Positions 17,860 through 25,319 of a DNA stretch of 64,000 nt are shown here, in pieces. The stretch is from Desulfosediminicola flagellatus (GTDB lineage Bacteria > Desulfobacterota > Desulfobulbia > Desulfobulbales > Desulfocapsaceae): assembly GCF_005116655.2 (NCBI RefSeq), contig NZ_CP050698.1, positions 3,207,489 to 3,271,488 of the forward strand, given 5' to 3'. The position numbers and the translations under genes are program-made. The notes under the pieces are model-generated. The model did not search any database. It was given only the letters and a program-made list of their open reading frames with translations, and was not told where the DNA came from. Numbering within the stretch: position 1 is the stretch's first letter; the number at the start of each line of letters is the position of its first letter.

Positions 17860-18785
17860 AATATGCTTTTTTTCAAGGCTGTAACATTCCTATTCGAATT
17901 CAACAATATGCCCTGGCGACTGAGGCAGTATTTGCCAAATTTGATATAAAGCTGCAGGTAATGCCTGAGTTTAACTGTTGCGGCTATCCGATGCGTAACG
18001 TAGATGAGAAATCCTACATCCTTCCTTCAGTACGCAACATGGCACTGGCAGAGCAAGCAGGACTTGACATTATGGTCATCTGTAACTGCTGTTTTCAGAG
18101 CCTAAAAAAAGCCCAGAACGTCCTCAAAAATAATGATTCTCTTGCAGCAGAGATAAATGAGATTCTCGCAAAAGAAGGTTTGAAATACTCTGCTAAAACA
18201 GAAATCAAACATTTTCTTACTATATTACATACGGATATAGGCATTGAAACTATCAAGCAGAAGCTTGCATACAAATTTAAGGGATTGAATAGTGCCGTTA
18301 TTCACGGTTGCCACCTGTTGCGCCCACGTGAAATAACCACTTTTGATAACTCTTTTGTTCCGATGATAACCGAGGAACTCATGCAGCTGGCTGGAGCGAC
18401 CAGCCTCGACTGGCAAGGCCGACTCGAATGCTGTGGTGCTGCCCTTGCTGGCTATAATGACGAATTATCAATCAAGTTGCTTGAAGAGAAACTCAATGGC
18501 GCCAAGTCTGCTGGAGCCGATTTTATCACGCCTATCTGCTCGTATTGTCACCTGCAATTCGATACAGCACAACTCAACAACTTAGCGGATAAACCTGAAG
18601 CATCACCAATGCCAGTATTACTCTATCCGCAACTGCTCGGCCTGTGTCTTGGAATAGACGCCCAATCACTCGGTATTGCAGATAATAAAACAATATCAAA
18701 TGACAATATTTCAACTCTGGTTTCTCTATTAGGCCCACCAGTCGAAGAAAAAAAACGACGTAAAAAAGCCAAATCAGCAGCCTGA
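17856..18785 (+). CDS. hdrB: HdrB-like protein (two CCG domains)
   Basis: A 309-aa protein with both CCG motifs of heterodisulfide reductase subunit B: C9, C41-C42 and C76/C78/C79 in the first, 'HGCHLL', 'ECCGAA' and 'CSYCH' in the second. These bind the non-cubane [4Fe-4S] clusters where the disulfide is reduced in methanogens. Here the physiological substrate is unknown, since coenzymes M and B are not expected in this organism. ATGA overlap with the membrane Fe-S gene indicates a complex. The last residues are Lys/Arg-rich. A strong terminator closes the unit. Confidence 0.85.
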   Translation: MKYAFFQGCNIPIRIQQYALATEAVFAKFDIKLQVMPEFNCCGYPMRNVDEKSYILPSVRNMALAEQAGLDIMVICNCCFQSLKKAQNVLKNNDSLAAEINEILAKEGLKYSAKTEIKHFLTILHTDIGIETIKQKLAYKFKGLNSAVIHGCHLLRPREITTFDNSFVPMITEELMQLAGATSLDWQGRLECCGAALAGYNDELSIKLLEEKLNGAKSAGADFITPICSYCHLQFDTAQLNNLADKPEASPMPVLLYPQLLGLCLGIDAQSLGIADNKTISNDNISTLVSLLGPPVEEKKRRKKAKSAA

Positions 18786-18825
18786 TCCCAGCTAATTACC
18801 CTGTAAAGCAATTACCTTATAAAGC

Positions 18826-18861
18826 AAAAAGCCGCCCTGCTCCATTGCAGGGCGGCTTTTT
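18826..18861 (+). terminator. Intrinsic terminator after the HdrB-like gene
   Basis: AAAAAGCCGCCCTGC pairs with GCAGGGCGGCTTTTT around a 6-nt loop, with the T run forming the end of the right arm. Confidence 0.92.
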
Positions 18862-18934
18862 ACTTTAATAAATCTCAGGAATGGTTATATCTATTGAGTG
18901 TCAAACACGAGCTGTACGACCACATGTCATACTA

Positions 18935-18954
18935 ACACCCCACAAGGGGGTATA
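18935..18954. promoter_or_regulatory. CsoR/RcnR-like palindromic operator candidate, distal copy
   Basis: The core is CCCC-ACAA-GGGG flanked by A/T (ACACCCC ... GGGGGTATA). The shape (TACCCC-N4-GGGGTA-like) resembles operators of the CsoR/RcnR/CstR family, which sense copper, nickel/cobalt or persulfide. It lies 83 bp upstream of a second copy, in front of the cooC gene. Confidence 0.45.
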
Positions 18955-19016
18955 CGTGTCTTAGTGGTTTAAAATAGTTCTAAGTATTCAAGTTCTCCGC
19001 GTTTTCTTGTTTTTTT

Positions 19017-19036
19017 TATACCCCTCAAGGGGATAC
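19017..19036. promoter_or_regulatory. CsoR/RcnR-like palindromic operator candidate, proximal copy
   Basis: TATACCCC-TCAA-GGGGATAC, 55 bp before the cooC start. Two such sites centred 83 bp apart (about eight helical turns) suggest cooperative or looping control. No regulator of this family is encoded in the window, so the link to a metal-sensing repressor is inference. Confidence 0.48.
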
Positions 19037-19090
19037 TGTACTGAGTGACAGTTTTTCAGGAGTAAGGCACTAACCTTGAATGGAGATTAT

Positions 19091-19849
19091 ATGGGCAAAG
19101 TAATAGCATTTGCAGGAAAAGGAGGAGTGGGTAAAACCACCGTTGCATCACTCGTCATTCGTCATCTGTCAAAAACAGGAGAAACTCCCATCCTGGCAGT
19201 CGATGCTGATCCAAACAGCAACCTCGGCGAAACAATGGGGATTGATGTTCCAACAACTATTGGAGACATCCGTGAAAATTACATGCGAGACCCTCAGGGT
19301 ATTCCATCCGGAATGGATAAAATCAACTACCTTGAAACTCTCGTAGAGCAAGCCTTGATAGAAAAACCTACCTTTGACCTGCTGGTCATGGGACGTCAGG
19401 AAGGCCAAGGTTGCTATTGCATGGTTAATAACATTCTGAACAACTTTACAGACAGACTCACAGCCAGCTATAAATACCTTGTTGTCGATAATGAAGCAGG
19501 TATGGAGCACTTGAGCAGACGAACTGCAGGTAAAGTTGATATGCTCTATTTAGTAACCGATTATTCCTTACGTGGCCTGCGTGCAGTACGACGTATTCAT
19601 GACATGCTTGACAGCCTTAAACTTGAAATTAAGGATATGGGTATTGTTGTCACCAGAGCACCGGAACAACTCGGTGATGCATTCCTTGCAGAAGTAGATG
19701 AAATTGGTGCTAAAATTGTTGGCACTATCCCTACCGACCCTGCACTTCTTGAGTTCGATATGGAAAGAAGGTCACTCATGGATCTGCCCGACGATTCTCT
19801 TTCAGTTTTAGCCGTAAAGCAGATAATGTCTGAGCCTGTCACCGCATAA
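19091..19849 (+). CDS. cooC: CooC-type nickel-insertion ATPase for CO dehydrogenase
   Basis: A 252-aa MinD/NifH-fold ATPase. The deviant Walker A 'GKGGVGKTT' lies near residue 9, 'DADPNSNLG' follows, and C108-Y-C110 is the Cys-x-Cys pair that binds nickel at the CooC dimer interface. It matures the C-cluster of CODH. ATG 19091 is chosen because GGAG lies 5 nt upstream; an upstream TTG (19076) has no RBS. It is transcribed alone, away from both CODH genes, behind two metal-operator-like palindromes. A hairpin follows. Confidence 0.9.
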   Translation: MGKVIAFAGKGGVGKTTVASLVIRHLSKTGETPILAVDADPNSNLGETMGIDVPTTIGDIRENYMRDPQGIPSGMDKINYLETLVEQALIEKPTFDLLVMGRQEGQGCYCMVNNILNNFTDRLTASYKYLVVDNEAGMEHLSRRTAGKVDMLYLVTDYSLRGLRAVRRIHDMLDSLKLEIKDMGIVVTRAPEQLGDAFLAEVDEIGAKIVGTIPTDPALLEFDMERRSLMDLPDDSLSVLAVKQIMSEPVTA

Positions 19850-19863
19850 CTGTTTACTTCTTA

Positions 19864-19900
19864 ACAGGGGCGAAGAGTACGTATTACTCTTCGCTCCTGT
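19864..19900 (+). terminator. Hairpin terminator candidate after cooC
   Basis: ACAGGGGCGAAGAGTA and TACTCTTCGCTCCTGT form a 16-bp stem with one G-T wobble and a 5-nt loop. No T tract follows. Confidence 0.65.
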
Positions 19901-20059
19901 GCCTAGTTCTTCATCCAATAAAAACAGCACTACTTGACCCAAGTCAAACGCAAGAGTTCAGTAATACTGTAATCTGAGTTTACAGTAAGAAAATACGCGT
20001 TATCGTTTCTTTGTTTGTTTTCTATTCGAGCGAAACATTGACAAAATTAGAGGTGCCCG

Positions 20060-20761
20060 ATGAAATGCCCAGGTCAGGACATGCAGTATTGGAACTCCGA
20101 AGCAATCTTTGAAGTAAACTGCCCCAAATGTGGCAAGCATGTTGAATTCTATAAAGATGACACCACTCGCAAATGCAATCATTGTGGTAATCGATTTGTT
20201 AATCCCAAGATGGATTTCGGCTGTGCGGCATATTGTCAATTTGCAGAACAATGCCTGGGCACATTGCCTGAAGAATTTGTTGGCAGCCAGGATAATTTGC
20301 TTAAAGATAAAGTCGCAGTAGAAATGAAACGGCATTTCAAAAGTGACTTTCAGCGGATTGGTCACACCACCAGAGTTGCCCGATATGCAGAATCTATTGC
20401 TAAGGAGGAAGGTGCTAATGTTCCTATAATTCTCTGTGCAGCATATCTCCATGATCTTGAAGACGACAATTCAGCAGAAAAAGAACTCGTCACAGCACGA
20501 GAGATTCTAACCAAATTACATGCTAAAGAAGCGATGGCAGAATCAGTAATTGCCCTTTTGCAGTCGCAGGACCAACTGTCTTCAAACACATCAATCGAAT
20601 TGCAACTCTTGCAGGATGCTAAACATTTAGCTACGCTGGAAGAACGGCTGAAAGCTCCAAGTACCCGTGAGGGGCTTGACACAGATGGAATTACATCCCA
20701 TCTCAAAACAACTGCTGCCAGCAATACTGCCAAAAGCATTATTGAAAAATACAGTGCATAA
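20060..20761 (+). CDS. Zinc-ribbon plus HD-domain phosphohydrolase-like protein
   Basis: The 233-aa protein has an N-terminal zinc ribbon ('CPKCGKHVEF', 'CNHCGNRF'), further Cys residues at 55-66, and an HD domain with 'GHTTRVARYAESIA' and 'AAYLHDLEDD', supplying the His and His-Asp metal ligands. HD proteins hydrolyse phosphate esters, often nucleotides. A GAGGTG Shine-Dalgarno precedes ATG 20060. It follows cooC after 210 bp but has its own upstream space, so a shared function is not shown. The substrate is unknown. Confidence 0.75.
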   Translation: MKCPGQDMQYWNSEAIFEVNCPKCGKHVEFYKDDTTRKCNHCGNRFVNPKMDFGCAAYCQFAEQCLGTLPEEFVGSQDNLLKDKVAVEMKRHFKSDFQRIGHTTRVARYAESIAKEEGANVPIILCAAYLHDLEDDNSAEKELVTAREILTKLHAKEAMAESVIALLQSQDQLSSNTSIELQLLQDAKHLATLEERLKAPSTREGLDTDGITSHLKTTAASNTAKSIIEKYSA

Positions 20762-20886
20762 CAGAGATACCTCAGCTATTTGCCGGATAACCAATTTTAC
20801 AAAAGTTAATCCGGCAAATGGCAGCTATGGTTTCTTCATCAAATCTGCAGCCACAATCTTAAGCGTAAATTTCCGCTGATTAAAAC

Positions 20887-21468
20887 TCATTGTTCAACTA
20901 ACGTACCTATCATCTCTTTTTTGAATGATTCAGCCTGGCCTTGTGTCGGAATTTCAGATGCCAGCAAACCAATAATGGTTTCAATATCTCCTGCTGAATC
21001 AAAATGGTCTTCACAAATGATAGCAGCCATCGGCCCGATATACCCGGCAAGTCTCTCTTCCAAAATCTGTTTGTGTTCTTTGCTTAAAACAGCTGCATGT
21101 ACTTTTCTATCGTCAACATTTGCAGTGTCGGACAACTCTGTAACCAGCCCGTTAACAGGGTCCAACCCTGCTGCTGCAGCAAGATACCGTAAAATATCCT
21201 CTGTTCGTGGAAGCTCTGTGCGAAGAGACGAACTGCTCCCTTCCTGAAATCTGAAACGGCCGGAATCTATTTCAGCTAATGGCCTCAGGGCATCCCTACC
21301 CCGTTTATTAAAGAAATAGATGAATACAATTTCTCCATTATCAAGCATTAACTGTGCTGACTGATTCTCCTTTGAAGTGATATACATAACTCCAGTCTTG
21401 CCGTCAGCGCATAGAACTTTAAGTTTGGATACTATCTCAGCCAAAGGGATATAGTCTTCCTGTTTCAT
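20887..21468 (-). CDS. DUF4388-like protein
   Basis: The first 100 residues ('PLAEIVSKLKVLCADGKTGVMYITSK', 'GEIVFIYFFNKRGRDAL', 'GRFRFQEG') match the pattern of DUF4388/PatA-N-type domains linked to bacterial signalling. The C-terminal half is helical and unassigned. It overlaps the upstream Cache-HAMP gene by 4 bp (ATGA), so the two are coupled and probably work together; this protein may be the missing cytosolic output of that sensor. Confidence 0.6.
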   Translation of the reverse strand: MKQEDYIPLAEIVSKLKVLCADGKTGVMYITSKENQSAQLMLDNGEIVFIYFFNKRGRDALRPLAEIDSGRFRFQEGSSSSLRTELPRTEDILRYLAAAAGLDPVNGLVTELSDTANVDDRKVHAAVLSKEHKQILEERLAGYIGPMAAIICEDHFDSAGDIETIIGLLASEIPTQGQAESFKKEMIGTLVEQ

Positions 21469-22562
21469 GTCTTTTTCCGCAGCCTGTCAAACGCCATTTG
21501 TAAACTCACGCCCATGCGTTCAATCGCCCTTGCAAGAGCACCTATTTCATCTTTGCGATTAACTTCCTGAATTACAGCATTGAGATTACCTCTACTTATT
21601 TGCTCTGCAATAGAGGTAAGATTTCTAATTGGAGTGCTAAGTCGTTGAGCAAGTAGAAATGCGATCAATACCACCATGATCAGTGTTACACCAAGAAGCA
21701 TCAAAGCCTGCAGCCGTGCTTTATTTGCAGAACGATATGCCTCTTCGTAATCCTGCTGAACAATCAGTTGCCAGCCAAAGGCTGTCGTTAATGTATATCC
21801 GACAATTTTCTTCCCTTGATACTCAAATACAAATGAATTTTCGTCTAAGCGGGCTGTTGATTTAAGGACAGGGTGATTGCTCATATCCTGTAATTCGTTT
21901 GCTATCTTGCCCTGTCCATGGGCAATAAGTCTCTTCCTGTCATCCACAAGAATTGCAAACCCGGTTTCTCCAATCCGGGTTTTAGTGACTGTCGCTGACA
22001 GATCTTCAAGTGTCATGGCTATAGCCAGAACCCCTGCATTTTTATTTCTATCTGAAACAATTGGAGATGACAGGATATATGCAGGTTTGCCGGACGTTTT
22101 TCCCAACAGCACCTGCCGGCCAAAATCTTTCCCGCCCATTACCTGTTTAAAATAATCCCGATCTCCATAAAATTTAACTGGTTTACCATCGCTTCTACCA
22201 ATATTCTCACCATCCGGCTGGATTGTGAAGGCAAGATAAATCCAGTCATAGGCATCAGTAATTGATTTGAGTACAGGATTTTGAGAGTCAGCATCCATAG
22301 CTCTCAAATCTGGTACCTTACTGTTTTGTTCTAGAAGTCTGAGGTTCATTGCTGTCCATTCATCAACCCGCTCAGACAACGACACAGTGTTACCAACCAG
22401 CGTGCGATAAATACTGGCAGACCAATCCTGCCTTGCTTTATGAATACTGATATACCAGAGGCCGCCCAGAGGAATAAGGGCAATAATCATCATTGTGATT
22501 AAAATTTGGTACCGGATTGTAAATCCACTAACGTTATCTTCCGATGCATTTGACGCTTCCAT
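21465..22562 (-). CDS. Cache-HAMP membrane sensor without output domain
   Basis: The 365-aa protein has a transmembrane helix near residues 17-38, a dCache-type periplasmic domain (about 45-280, 'DWIYLAFTIQPDGENIGRSDGKP', 'YFKQVMGGKDFG'), a second helix (about 285-310) and a HAMP domain ('LAQRLSTPIRNLTSIAEQISRGNLNAVIQ') ending shortly after. No methyl-accepting, kinase or cyclase domain follows. ATG 22562 is chosen because GAGGAG lies just before it; an upstream TTG would swallow the Shine-Dalgarno. The signal is probably passed to the overlapping DUF4388-like protein. Confidence 0.8.
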   Translation of the reverse strand: MEASNASEDNVSGFTIRYQILITMMIIALIPLGGLWYISIHKARQDWSASIYRTLVGNTVSLSERVDEWTAMNLRLLEQNSKVPDLRAMDADSQNPVLKSITDAYDWIYLAFTIQPDGENIGRSDGKPVKFYGDRDYFKQVMGGKDFGRQVLLGKTSGKPAYILSSPIVSDRNKNAGVLAIAMTLEDLSATVTKTRIGETGFAILVDDRKRLIAHGQGKIANELQDMSNHPVLKSTARLDENSFVFEYQGKKIVGYTLTTAFGWQLIVQQDYEEAYRSANKARLQALMLLGVTLIMVVLIAFLLAQRLSTPIRNLTSIAEQISRGNLNAVIQEVNRKDEIGALARAIERMGVSLQMAFDRLRKKT

Positions 22563-23268
22563 TTCTCTCCTCTTCAAACATTAAGATCTCCTATCAAAAC
22601 CGTAATACGCGACTACGGTACCACATAAAATGAAACCTGGTTTCCAAAAGAGAGAAGGTCAAAAAAAATGCAGGACGATATAACGCTATCAACCTGAACA
22701 GCTACTGCTTTGAGTGAAATATTCTGTGACGCAACAACGGGGGTAATTCAAAATTCTCAAAGTGACCAGTAGCACGCAAAAGACCTGCAAACACAATCAA
22801 CTCCACACCAACCTTGAACCAAGTTGCAATGACAGATTAGTCGAAATGACAATACCTGGCAAGATATTTTCATAGTAATACAGACGCTTACGGGACATAC
22901 CTGCATTGCAAACAGGTATTTCACGGTATCGTTTTGTTAGCGTAGTCATACAATGACAACAAAATATTGCTTGAGCATGTTTCAACTGGAATTTCTTTGA
23001 CTACTTTCAGAATATTCACCAAGACATAACTGATGTGGCAGTTCGTTTTGGTGTTTAGAAGTGTATTAATCGCCTGGCAATAACAATAAAAATTGGATCG
23101 TTATCAATAGTTGAAGACTTCAGAGGAACGATGGATGATGAGAGAATATATCACCTGAAGAATACATTGGGTGCTTATGTCACAGAGAACGTTGGGATCG
23201 GGATTGTATTTTTTTACCGTGATACCGGTCTTTAACAAAATTGCGTTACCACTATCAACCATGTGATA
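22563..23268. other. Intergenic region left of the MITE-like element
   Basis: About 700 bp upstream of the Cache-HAMP gene. It should carry that gene's promoter. No reading frame with an RBS or family motif, and no structured RNA that I recognise. Confidence 0.4.
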
Positions 23269-23434
23269 CTAGTGTCATGTCATGTGTCAAATGTCGTAAT
23301 AATGCGAAGCTTTTTCTCTTCCTGCAAGGCATGACTGATTGAGCATAGCAGCGCTATGTAACAGAAGGAGTAACGAAGTCAGGAAGTGAAAAGGGCGAGC
23401 AGAATTAGACATCTGATGCATGACAGGACACTAG
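23269..23434. mobile_element. 166-bp palindromic MITE-like element
   Basis: The ends CTAGTGTCATGTCATG... (23269 on) and ...CATGACAGGACACTAG (to 23434) form inverted repeats matching in about 23 of 27 positions. The interior is also imperfectly self-complementary (CTTCCTGC near 23320 with TCAGGAAG near 23380), and CATAGC-AGC-GCTATG sits exactly at the centre (23344-23358). It encodes nothing. Ends containing TA suggest insertion at TA, as for IS630/Tc1-type elements; that family link is inference. The full autonomous element is not in the window. Confidence 0.65.
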
Positions 23435-23547
23435 GCCGGGATGAACAGTAGAAACAAAAAGGTATGCTTAAATTGATGTATGCATTTTAATAAATTCCTG
23501 CTCTACATTATATAGAGTTGTCACTGTATGGATTTACCAAAAAGAAT

Positions 23548-23581
23548 GGCCGTTGAACGCTTTAAATAGTGTTCAACGGCC
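23548..23581 (-). terminator. Terminator of the zinc-ribbon/DUF3786 gene group
   Basis: GGCCGTTGAAC (23548-23558) pairs with GTTCAACGGCC (23571-23581). On the minus strand it is followed by a T run (ATTCTTTTTGG), about 65 nt past the zinc-ribbon stop. Confidence 0.8.
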
Positions 23582-23644
23582 CAGCATAAAGGTAACACTT
23601 ACTTCAATAAAAAATGCTCTAAATCACACTTTTCCCACCTGAAA

Positions 23645-23818
23645 TCAAGTGTTAGCGCACGTCTTAGGGTCTACTTGCGCTTTACAGGCTGGGCATTTTG
23701 TTTTCTTTTCCATCTCATCTGAAAACACTTCAAATACTTTTCCGCAATCGGGACATGTAACTTTCACTTCGTTAAGACTCTTATTGCTTTCAAAACCTGG
23801 ACAATGTTGGTCTGTCAT
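23645..23818 (-). CDS. Small zinc-ribbon protein (57 aa)
   Basis: An ATG-to-TGA frame of 57 codons with GGGAG upstream. It has two Cys-x2-Cys pairs ('CPDCGKVFEVF' and 'CPACKAQVD') that would bind zinc or iron in a rubredoxin-like knuckle, plus two other cysteines. Small ribbons of this type are common in Desulfobacterota and lack an assigned role. It is the last gene of the group running from cooS, ends before a strong terminator and may be cotranscribed with it, 166 bp behind the DUF3786-like gene. Confidence 0.75.
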   Translation of the reverse strand: MTDQHCPGFESNKSLNEVKVTCPDCGKVFEVFSDEMEKKTKCPACKAQVDPKTCANT

Positions 23819-23984
23819 AACACTATTCTCCCGTGATAAGGTTTACTTTCTCCCGGATCGTCTCAGACGCCCGGACAAGGATGCCAGTTACCGATTACTA
23901 CCATTACTACCTAGTTCAATAGTCATCACACAAGAGCTGATGGCTCACAACCTCATTAAGCGTAGTAAAAAAATATGTCAGATT

Positions 23985-24590
23985 CTAAATACTAATAAGT
24001 TTTCCGGATAATAATGTTCCGGTCATTGCCAGACATTCCATATCAAGAAACTCTGCTGCGGAAGCTCTGTACAATATAGAGCAGTTTGCTGGAAAAAGAT
24101 CATCAATATCATTAAAATTCAATACTATAGGGACACGCGGCAATGCCTTAAATACAAATGAACAATCGTATGAAGGATCGCGTCTTTCCTCGCCTCCAAA
24201 CTCTCTGCATTTACTTCTTAATAGATTGAGCCTGCCGGAAAAAGTTGTCTCAAGTGTTTTATTCGTGTTCGTTGTAAAATATGAGATAAGCGGTGACGCA
24301 CCTTTAAAATCTCTATACGTCATCAGCGGGTCACCAGCTGCCTGGTCAAACTCGTTACACGTAAGTACATATTTAGCTATTATTACTCTAACAGCAGTGG
24401 TTACCGGCAAGTCATCTTTCGCAAAAATACCATCTGATGAAACTATATAATTTCGGTTATAGAGCGGCACAATAAGCGAGTCATCCTGTATTTTAACCAG
24501 CAGCAGTTCTGCCTTAGCTAAAAAATCAATTGCTTGTATTTTAGAAATATAGTTTTGATACGTCTCTTCAAAAATCGTATTTTTTGTCAT
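23985..24590 (-). CDS. DUF3786-family protein
   Basis: The 201-aa protein shows the DUF3786 layout: 'FEETYQNYISKIQAIDFLAKAE', 'TAVRVIIAKYVLTC', 'MTYRDFKGASPLISYF' and the C-terminal 'LFPANCSILYRASAAEFLDMECLAMTG'. It has no signal peptide. The family often lies near CO dehydrogenase and corrinoid genes in anaerobes, and here it sits downstream of cooS, but its activity is unknown. Start ATG follows the preceding small gene by 6 bp. Confidence 0.7.
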   Translation of the reverse strand: MTKNTIFEETYQNYISKIQAIDFLAKAELLLVKIQDDSLIVPLYNRNYIVSSDGIFAKDDLPVTTAVRVIIAKYVLTCNEFDQAAGDPLMTYRDFKGASPLISYFTTNTNKTLETTFSGRLNLLRSKCREFGGEERRDPSYDCSFVFKALPRVPIVLNFNDIDDLFPANCSILYRASAAEFLDMECLAMTGTLLSGKLISI

Positions 24591-24596
24591 ATCGAA

Positions 24597-24767
24597 TCAG
24601 CATAATATATTCTGGAGCTTTTTAAGGAGTAAATCCCGCTCATCTTCAAGGGCCAGGAGTTCATGCATTACCGGAGGTTTAACGGAATGAGCAGGTAACC
24701 GCCCCATAACATCTTCTATTGCTTCATCGAGTTCGCTGATTTTCTTTTTCAATTCTTCTCTGGTCAC
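24597..24767 (-). CDS. Small helical protein (56 aa)
   Basis: A GTG-started frame of 56 codons ('TREELKKKISELDEAIEDVM...', ending 'LLLKKLQNILC'), strongly helical and charged, like a short coiled-coil hairpin. AAGGT lies about 6 nt upstream. It ends 6 bp before the DUF3786-like start, so translation is probably coupled. No family recognised; it may be a partner of the DUF3786-like protein. Confidence 0.6.
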   Translation of the reverse strand: MTREELKKKISELDEAIEDVMGRLPAHSVKPPVMHELLALEDERDLLLKKLQNILC

Positions 24768-24817
24768 ACGAATTACCTTATTACGCTCTTAATACAATCA
24801 TAGTATGCTTTGTGATC

Positions 24818-25228
24818 TTACTTCAAGTCAGCAAGCTCTTTTTCTATCAGCTTTTTTTCGCCCACAAGGGGCCTACGTTTTTCAGTCCGATAGAAATAGT
24901 TTTCCCCAAGACGACCACTTTCTGAAAAAACAATAACTTCGAATTCTCCGGAATTATCAATAACTTCTTCGGCCCAGAGTACCTTCTCGAAATCAATCGA
25001 AAAATCACTGCAAATATGCTTGGCAAACTTCTCTGGGTTTGAAGAGATCGAGACCCCCTCTCCCGTTTTTGAGTAAATACAGATATAGGGTTTAAGGTGC
25101 TTTACTGATGTATTGCTACTGGAAATATTAAATATTTTTAAGTTATACGTTCCGGGAAACCAGGCAATAGGCTCCTGATTATCATGTTTTTTACCATCCC
25201 AACTGTAACGCCCTGCAAATACCTTCAT
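24818..25228 (-). CDS. Hypothetical protein downstream of cooS (136 aa)
   Basis: ATG 25228 is preceded by the strong Shine-Dalgarno CAGGAGGTAC, so I prefer it over an in-frame start 23 codons upstream. The protein ('MKVFAGRYSWDGKKHDNQ', 'AWFPGTYNLKIFN', 'LWAEEV') is rich in beta-strand pattern with one Cys pair and no signal peptide. I do not recognise a family. The gene lies 92 bp after cooS on the same strand, suggesting an accessory role in CODH function. Confidence 0.65.
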   Translation of the reverse strand: MKVFAGRYSWDGKKHDNQEPIAWFPGTYNLKIFNISSSNTSVKHLKPYICIYSKTGEGVSISSNPEKFAKHICSDFSIDFEKVLWAEEVIDNSGEFEVIVFSESGRLGENYFYRTEKRRPLVGEKKLIEKELADLK

Positions 25229-25319
25229 AAAGTACCTCCTGCTAACCTTTTTCCCAATACTATCTGTACTGTCATGACGAGTAGTATATGCCACCACCCG
25301 TCATGACAGAGTGCTCATC

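Noticed and set aside
23649..24011. A 120-codon plus-strand frame over the zinc-ribbon gene
   Set aside because: The minus strand has a ribosome-binding site, two Cys-x2-Cys pairs and a terminator; the plus frame has none of these.
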